Source: GCA-2720865 sp047630275
GTDB lineage: Bacteria; Bdellovibrionota; Bacteriovoracia; Bacteriovoracales; Bacteriovoracaceae
NCBI GenBank assembly: GCA_047630275.1
Contig: JBLHVN010000001.1
Span: 1,798,001 to 1,862,000 of the forward strand
Direction of reading: 5' to 3'
Length of the DNA: 64,000 bases
The translations under genes and the position numbers were made by a program. Positions 59,019-64,000 of the stretch are shown here, in pieces; within the stretch, counting starts at the first letter, position 1, and every line of letters starts with the position of its first letter. The notes under the pieces are model-generated. The model had not been told where the DNA came from and ran no database searches. It saw only the letters and a list, made by a program, of their open reading frames with translations.

Positions 59019-60728
59019 TTACAAGCGGTTAGGGATAAAGGTGCGGTTTTGATCCCAGGACTTGCTCTTAAGTCCCTCAATTTTGGTTGACCCATCATAA
59101 ACCCCAATATCGGCACCAAGGATTCTAGTCGCCTTTATCTTATTCTCTAAGGCCTTCCACATGGTCATCTTACTCGCCTTCATCTTTCTTAAGATATAGG
59201 CCACAGAGCGTGAGATTCCTAGTCCACCAATGACGAGGCCTTCAGGAAGAGCAATTCTGTATTTTTTAGTAGCAACGATAGGTTTTCCATCAATTAAGAT
59301 ATTAGTTACCCGTAATTTTCCACTAACCCCATAATAACCCTCTAACCAATCCCCAGTTTCATTTTGAGGATTTTCTACATCATGACCTAGGAAATTAAGG
59401 TCTATGACATAAGGGTTATTATCTCTATCCACGAGATCAAAGCTAACTCCACTAAAGACCATGGCCCGTTGATACTTTAGAGCCGCTCTTATAACACTCT
59501 TTAATAAAGCGCCGTAAATATCCGCTGTATAAAGGTTCCACCCATCCTTATCTTCAAAATCAAAGAAACGCGGATAAGCGTTGATCATATCTTCTCTACT
59601 AATAGGCCCTTTAGAAAGACCGGTTCCTGTTAGGTTAGGTACATGAATGGCCACATCAGCTTTAACAGACTCTCTCATAGCGTCTGCTATAAAGGCGCTC
59701 CAATAAGTTAACCTATCAGGCTTATTGGTCAAATCAACTAAAGTGGTTCCAATGATTTCATCTAACCAGTCCCTACCGTATTTTTGACCTAGCTTTATAT
59801 CTGTAGAGCTGACAAAGTCTCTAATCGTATTGTCTTCTTTGATGTTCTTTTTGATAACCGGAAGAAGCTTATAATTAGTGACCTTTAATTGCTCACCTTT
59901 TTCGAGTTTTAAAGTAAGCCTACCAAGATAGTTTCCATGCTCGCCGGCTTGGACGATTCCGATTTTTCTGCCCTTTTTATTTGGATGATAATAAACATCT
60001 CTTAAGGTTGAATGACTATGCCCGCCTACTATAAAATCAATATTCTTTGATTTCTCGATGATCTTCTTATCTTTCCATAATCCCGTATGATTAAGAGAGA
60101 TAACATAATCAACGCCAAGGTCCTTCTTTAACTTTTTGGCGAGTTTCTCACTGGTCTTAACCGGATCATAGATCTTACCGTTTTCAAAACGCCAAGAATA
60201 AAAAAGCTCATCAGTTGTAATACCCATGATGGCGACTTTCATGCCGCCTATGTCTTTAATGATATAGTCTTTTACTGATTTTTTAATATCTCTATATATA
60301 GGGTGACTAACTTTAAAGTTTGCCCCAAGGTAGGCAAATGTAGGTGGTACTTCTTTTAAGAGCTTATCAAGGGCCTTAGTTCCCATCAACCAATCATGGT
60401 TTCCAACTGTGATAGCGTCGTAGCCCATCTTATTCATGATATCAAAGGTACTTCTTGCATTATCGGCCATATAATAAAGCGAGCCTTCTAAAAAATCCCC
60501 AGCATCTAAAACCAGTACTTCCATACCTTCATCAAGGGCCTTTTGTTTTTCTCTATCGATCATGGCCTTAATAGTAGCGTAGCCGCCCTTATCTTTTTTC
60601 TCTACCGTACTTGATAAGAAGGCGTGAAGGTCATTGGTGTGAAGGATCATAAGATCCTTTGCCTCAGCTTTTACAGCTAAGAAGGTTACCACTAATACTA
60701 AAGCCAACAGTCTTAAATATAGACCCAC
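59019..60728 (-). CDS. Exported 5'-nucleotidase-family metallophosphatase, copy 2
   Basis: 569 residues with a GTG start after GAGGT and a signal peptide (LRLLALVLVVTFLAVKAEA). The same motif set as its neighbour is present: LHTNDLHAFL, VLDAGDFLEGS, TVGNHDWLMG, SLNHTGLWKD and GGHSHSTLRD. It also has a C-terminal domain including WSAFIADAMRESVKADVAIH. A region of about 40 residues (near 440-480, GHDVENPQNETGDWLEGYYG) is extra relative to copy 1. The two probably arose by tandem duplication and diverged. Release of phosphate and nucleosides from prey nucleotides is an attractive but unproven role. Confidence 0.88.
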   Translation of the reverse strand: MGLYLRLLALVLVVTFLAVKAEAKDLMILHTNDLHAFLSSTVEKKDKGGYATIKAMIDREKQKALDEGMEVLVLDAGDFLEGSLYYMADNARSTFDIMNKMGYDAITVGNHDWLMGTKALDKLLKEVPPTFAYLGANFKVSHPIYRDIKKSVKDYIIKDIGGMKVAIMGITTDELFYSWRFENGKIYDPVKTSEKLAKKLKKDLGVDYVISLNHTGLWKDKKIIEKSKNIDFIVGGHSHSTLRDVYYHPNKKGRKIGIVQAGEHGNYLGRLTLKLEKGEQLKVTNYKLLPVIKKNIKEDNTIRDFVSSTDIKLGQKYGRDWLDEIIGTTLVDLTNKPDRLTYWSAFIADAMRESVKADVAIHVPNLTGTGLSKGPISREDMINAYPRFFDFEDKDGWNLYTADIYGALLKSVIRAALKYQRAMVFSGVSFDLVDRDNNPYVIDLNFLGHDVENPQNETGDWLEGYYGVSGKLRVTNILIDGKPIVATKKYRIALPEGLVIGGLGISRSVAYILRKMKASKMTMWKALENKIKATRILGADIGVYDGSTKIEGLKSKSWDQNRTFIPNRL

Positions 60729-60957
60729 AAATACCTCAATGTTTTATTCTTTAAAGGTGTTTAACCTGATTCCGCACTATTGGCCAAGCCCATTAAGCTT
60801 TGAGGTTTTTTTTACATTATTGCCCTTTACCAGAAGGGAAAACGGCTAGTTACAATATAGTTTTTCTTAGTAAATATTACTCTAATCCCCTTTCTTCCTT
60901 CAAATGAATTTCGTTTTATTATAAATTCCAACTTCAAAACATGTGGGTGTGGGAAAT

Positions 60958-63900
60958 ATGAGAGTAAGATGCTTATTGGTCTTTATGGCCTTTATTTTTA
61001 GTATTAATTGCTTTGGTTATACCAATCACGCTCCCCTTCATGAAAATCATGTTTCAATTGCTGAAGACTTTATCTCAAGACATCTTAAGAATGATCAAGG
61101 CCAATACGATATTTTAACCTTTGAGCTGTTTTTAAAGAGGCTTAAAAAAGAGAGAAAGCATCTTATCTCTGATGCCTATGAAACAAAGTTAATAGAAAAA
61201 CTTGAACTAGAGCTTGAAGGGTTTAAGGACGCAAAGAAGGCAGCTCTTAAAGAATTAGATGAAAAGAAAAATGGCCTTATAAAGGGATACAACCTCTATT
61301 TAATTCCTAAGATTAAAAAGGCCATCCAATTAGTAAGATCTGAAGCTCCTACAGAAATGATTGATGGGGCAATCGACGAATTTATTGAACTCTATAAGAT
61401 GTACTATCTCCCTGAGGCCATAAGAAATATCTGGCATCATGATATCAGCCCCGTCACAAGGGTTCTTGGAATAACAGGCTATGGCTACTCACCTACTAAG
61501 GAAGTAAAAGCTGAGGCCAATAACTTAGTGGTAGGCAGCTTAATCATTGATAAGATCAATACATGCCTTTCTAGCAACCATGATGAAGATCATATCCTAC
61601 TTGAGTCTGAGATTAGAAAGCTTAAGAGCTGTGCTATTGATATTTCAATCCTAAACCCGGTTAAGAACCCTCTTATGGACCTTGTTCCTAACCCAGAAGT
61701 TAAGCACAAGGTGATCTTTCCCAGTGAAGATGAGAAGCTAACCTTTAGAAAGATAAAGTACGGAAGCTCTGGCTCTCCAAAGCTGCAGGCCTCATTTGAA
61801 AGAGATGGGAAGACTTATAAAGTTAAAGTAAAGATGGGCTTTGAAGTTCATAGTGAAGTAGCAACCTCTGAACTTGCCAAGAGTCTTGGCATGCACCAGG
61901 ACCCTATCATCAATAGAGCAAAGGTTAAGCTCTATCTTGGCAAGAATACTTACGAGGCCTTTATAGCAAAGTGGAGAAGAAAGTACCGTCAGGACAATAG
62001 AGATGTTGCCAATTATATTGAATCAAGAAGTTCAAGTGATGAAAAAGAACAATGGGTTGTCTTAAGGGACGTCGCTATTGAAAGTTCCTACGAAGGAGTT
62101 GAAAGGCTTGAGGGATATCACCCGGAAGGCTGGGATCACTTTAACAGACGAGAGCATAGATCTCTTGTTCTTTGGTATGGCTTTGTGAATATGTTTGATA
62201 CAAAAGCAGGAAACCATAAAGTTTTGATTGAAAATATAGACTCAGACCCTAGGATTCTTTATTCAATGCAAGATGTTGGCTATTCTCTTCATCATCAAAT
62301 TAATTTCTCTGACTTAGTCACTACCGTTAAGGGAGCTTTCAGATACGGGGTTAACTCCTTTAATAAATCTATGCTTAGTAAAAAAGACAATGGAGGTGTT
62401 CACATTTGGTGGGCCGATGTGATGCAGGATCAAAAAAAGTTCCAAGGAACGACTTGGTCTGACGTTAAATGGATGGCAAGGCGAATTGCAAACCTTAAAA
62501 AGAGCCATATCGAAAATGCTTTTAAAAAGGCGTCTTATCCAAAACCAGTAGAACAAATGTATATCTACAAAATCTTCAATAGAAGAAATGAGATCATTAA
62601 GGCCTTCAATCTTGAACAAGAATACGAGCTCTATGAAGTTCCAGACCTTGATTCATACTCAGTTCCAGGTCTTATAGAAAATGGTGAAGTTATCGTTGAT
62701 AACTTTGAAGGCTATACCAATAATAATAGATCTCACCTAGGTCTTCTTCCTATCGTTCTTGACGCTGTAAGCAGTTTCTTAAACACAGAACTCATAGCTG
62801 GGAAAATCATGGGCAGGATCTCAAGCCGCCTTGAGCTTGGAGTTAATGACGAAAACAGCCTTTGGGACGGAGAGAATACCAAGAACTTTAACTTCAATAA
62901 GATCATGAGCAATTTTGGAATCAACTTTAACAGAAGTGTTTCAAAGAACTCGCAAAGAATAGACAGAGGATTAGAGAACAATCAGGTTTGGGTGGTCAAG
63001 GATAGGCTCTCAATCAAGATAGGCGTAGGCACTGGTTTTCTAAGCAAGGTCATGAAGGACTTCCCAGTCAGCGTTGGAGCGGGTCTCAAAGTATGGCAAA
63101 GAGACTTTGAATACATTCACTTTTCAAATGATTGGAAAAAAGGTTTCCTAAAGCCTTTTGAAATCTTCAAGTACTTCTACCGCTATAAAAAAGCGATCCC
63201 AGAACTGCTTAAAAAAGGAGAGGTCTTTAAGGTAAGCGACTCTTATGGATTTAATATTGGGGCTAGCACTTCTTCTGTTGTTAACGGCCTTCAGCTTGAT
63301 GCTTCTATTCACTATTCATGGCAAAAATCCAACCCGGTCTACTTTGGAAGAGATAGCTTCGGGCAGCTTTATGTTCTTCAAGATAAGATAAGAAGCAAGG
63401 GAATCTCTGCGGGAGTTAACTACGGACTCTCAGATTTTATTATGTTTAAGGCCCCTGTCCTAGGGCTTAATTTTTCATTTAATAATTATACTTATGAATC
63501 CGAATATTATGAGTTTGACCTCCCCGTTTATGAACTGTTAGGTAATCGTTATAGAGAAAACAAAGAAAACGAACTGATCGCCTTTAACCTTTTACTTAAT
63601 GAAGGCGGCGATAATATTCCTGCCCTAGTGAGAAGAAAGTATTCAATCATAGGAAAGGCCAAAGTGAGAAGGCTCTATTCAAAATTTCTCTTTTTATTCG
63701 GAAGCAATGTAAGCAGCGGAGAATCAGAGATTGATGTGACCTTAAGAAACGGGATAAAGAGAAAGTTCTATCGTGCTTTTAGAGAAACAAGTCAATTAGG
63801 TGGAGTTGAAAGAGTCAACTTTATCAGCGACCTCTCTCACACCTCTGTTCTTCAACAAAACATAACTAGTGTATGGGTTGAAACGGATGCCAAAGACTTA

Positions 63901-64000
63901 GAGCGCATGACAGGTCTCTTAGAATTTACCTTTTATAAAAGAAAACTTAAGAAAAAGAGGCTTCTAAAGTTCATTGACCAATTAAATAAAAAGTTTTCAA
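60958..64000 (+). CDS. Large exported protein with kinase-like active-site signature, 3'-truncated by window edge
   Basis: The frame is open from ATG 60958 to the right edge: 1,014 codons without a stop. A signal peptide (LLVFMAFIFSINCFG) opens it. Residues 20-270 are mostly helical. From 283, DGKTYKVKVKMGFEVHSEVA looks like a kinase-type strand with Lys290 followed by a helix with Glu300/Glu305. At 412, MFDTKAGNHKV gives Asp414-x-Lys416-x-x-Asn419, the exact catalytic-loop spacing of protein kinases (D-x-K-x-x-N), and 20 residues on comes Asp439-Val-Gly441 as a DFG equivalent. After about 560 the chain alternates hydrophobic and polar residues (IKIGVGTGFL, FNIGASTSSVV, ISAGVNYGLSDF), suggesting a large beta-rich or barrel part. 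GGGAAA is a weak ribosome-binding site. The kinase-like fold is inferred. Confidence 0.7.
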   Translation, partial: MRVRCLLVFMAFIFSINCFGYTNHAPLHENHVSIAEDFISRHLKNDQGQYDILTFELFLKRLKKERKHLISDAYETKLIEKLELELEGFKDAKKAALKELDEKKNGLIKGYNLYLIPKIKKAIQLVRSEAPTEMIDGAIDEFIELYKMYYLPEAIRNIWHHDISPVTRVLGITGYGYSPTKEVKAEANNLVVGSLIIDKINTCLSSNHDEDHILLESEIRKLKSCAIDISILNPVKNPLMDLVPNPEVKHKVIFPSEDEKLTFRKIKYGSSGSPKLQASFERDGKTYKVKVKMGFEVHSEVATSELAKSLGMHQDPIINRAKVKLYLGKNTYEAFIAKWRRKYRQDNRDVANYIESRSSSDEKEQWVVLRDVAIESSYEGVERLEGYHPEGWDHFNRREHRSLVLWYGFVNMFDTKAGNHKVLIENIDSDPRILYSMQDVGYSLHHQINFSDLVTTVKGAFRYGVNSFNKSMLSKKDNGGVHIWWADVMQDQKKFQGTTWSDVKWMARRIANLKKSHIENAFKKASYPKPVEQMYIYKIFNRRNEIIKAFNLEQEYELYEVPDLDSYSVPGLIENGEVIVDNFEGYTNNNRSHLGLLPIVLDAVSSFLNTELIAGKIMGRISSRLELGVNDENSLWDGENTKNFNFNKIMSNFGINFNRSVSKNSQRIDRGLENNQVWVVKDRLSIKIGVGTGFLSKVMKDFPVSVGAGLKVWQRDFEYIHFSNDWKKGFLKPFEIFKYFYRYKKAIPELLKKGEVFKVSDSYGFNIGASTSSVVNGLQLDASIHYSWQKSNPVYFGRDSFGQLYVLQDKIRSKGISAGVNYGLSDFIMFKAPVLGLNFSFNNYTYESEYYEFDLPVYELLGNRYRENKENELIAFNLLLNEGGDNIPALVRRKYSIIGKAKVRRLYSKFLFLFGSNVSSGESEIDVTLRNGIKRKFYRAFRETSQLGGVERVNFISDLSHTSVLQQNITSVWVETDAKDLERMTGLLEFTFYKRKLKKKRLLKFIDQLNKKFS

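Noticed and set aside
62314..62981. Minus-strand frames of 82-101 codons near the right edge
   Set aside because: They lie antisense to the uninterrupted large plus-strand frame from 60958 to the edge, which has a signal peptide and consistent codon use.
1..64000. Prophage, insertion sequence, defence island or CRISPR-Cas locus
   Set aside because: No transposase, integrase, terminal inverted repeats, phage structural genes or Cas genes are visible; gene order and codon use are uniform.

Overview
The window reads as chromosomal DNA of a Gram-negative bacterium with a dense, mostly unidirectional-operon layout and moderate-to-low GC. The gene content points to a Bdellovibrio-and-like organism, most likely Bacteriovoracales. 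That assignment is inferred: the window holds an unusually large set of exported hydrolases (three V8-like serine proteases, two subtilases, a HExxH metalloprotease-like protein, a soluble lytic transglycosylase, a penicillin-acylase-family enzyme, a serine beta-lactamase-fold protein and two 5'-nucleotidase-family phosphatases). It also has a Kazal-type inhibitor lipoprotein, outer-membrane barrels, a Kdo-transferase homologue and many exported proteins of no recognisable family. No 16S gene is present, so taxonomy cannot be fixed from here. I see no prophage, insertion sequence, CRISPR array or island border.

Layout. 1-9600: the end of a PEP-dikinase-like enzyme converging on asnB; a metalloprotease-like gene with a thiopurine-methyltransferase-like gene; a subtilase; a 2-hydroxyacid dehydrogenase converging, with overlap, on a second subtilase. 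9880-16860: two V8-like proteases flanking a VOC-fold gene, then the conserved tilS-ftsH-folP order, with a tRNA-Met(CAT) divergent from tilS. 16896-27105: a Kazal lipoprotein, then minus-strand operons fadI-fadJ-(FtsX/LolE-like permease)-(FAD oxidoreductase), an outer-membrane barrel, and a waaA-like gene followed by an unknown 463-residue protein and a Flp-type pilin. 27352-37021: a barrel protein, a GYF_2-like membrane protein, tmk-holB-ricT (the order seen in Firmicutes) and sbcDC. 37012-42858: adenosine-kinase-like gene, asnS and a coupled small protein on the minus strand; a histone-H1-like protein, a PilZ protein, a lipoprotein and a lytic transglycosylase on the plus strand; a cysteine-pair repeat protein. 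42872-53619: exported unknowns, cstA, a second PilZ protein, the penicillin acylase homologue, rsmJ and a fused gcvP. 53718-64000: the third V8-like protease, an exported unknown, the beta-lactamase-fold protein with a coupled lipoprotein, tandem nucleotidase-family genes, and a very large open frame that runs off the right edge.

The most interesting item is that last frame (60958 to the edge, at least 1,014 codons). It encodes an exported protein that carries, in order, a Lys-rich strand, D-x-K-x-x-N and D-V-G. This is the spacing pattern of a protein-kinase active site, and a long apparently beta-rich C-terminal part follows. Other points worth following: several genes with a -10 hexamer exactly 6 nt before the ATG and no Shine-Dalgarno (probable leaderless mRNAs), overlapping divergent promoters for tilS and a CAT-anticodon tRNA, a glycine-cleavage P-protein that looks like GcvPA fused to GcvPB, and the fact that seven of nine convergent gene pairs overlap at their stop codons.
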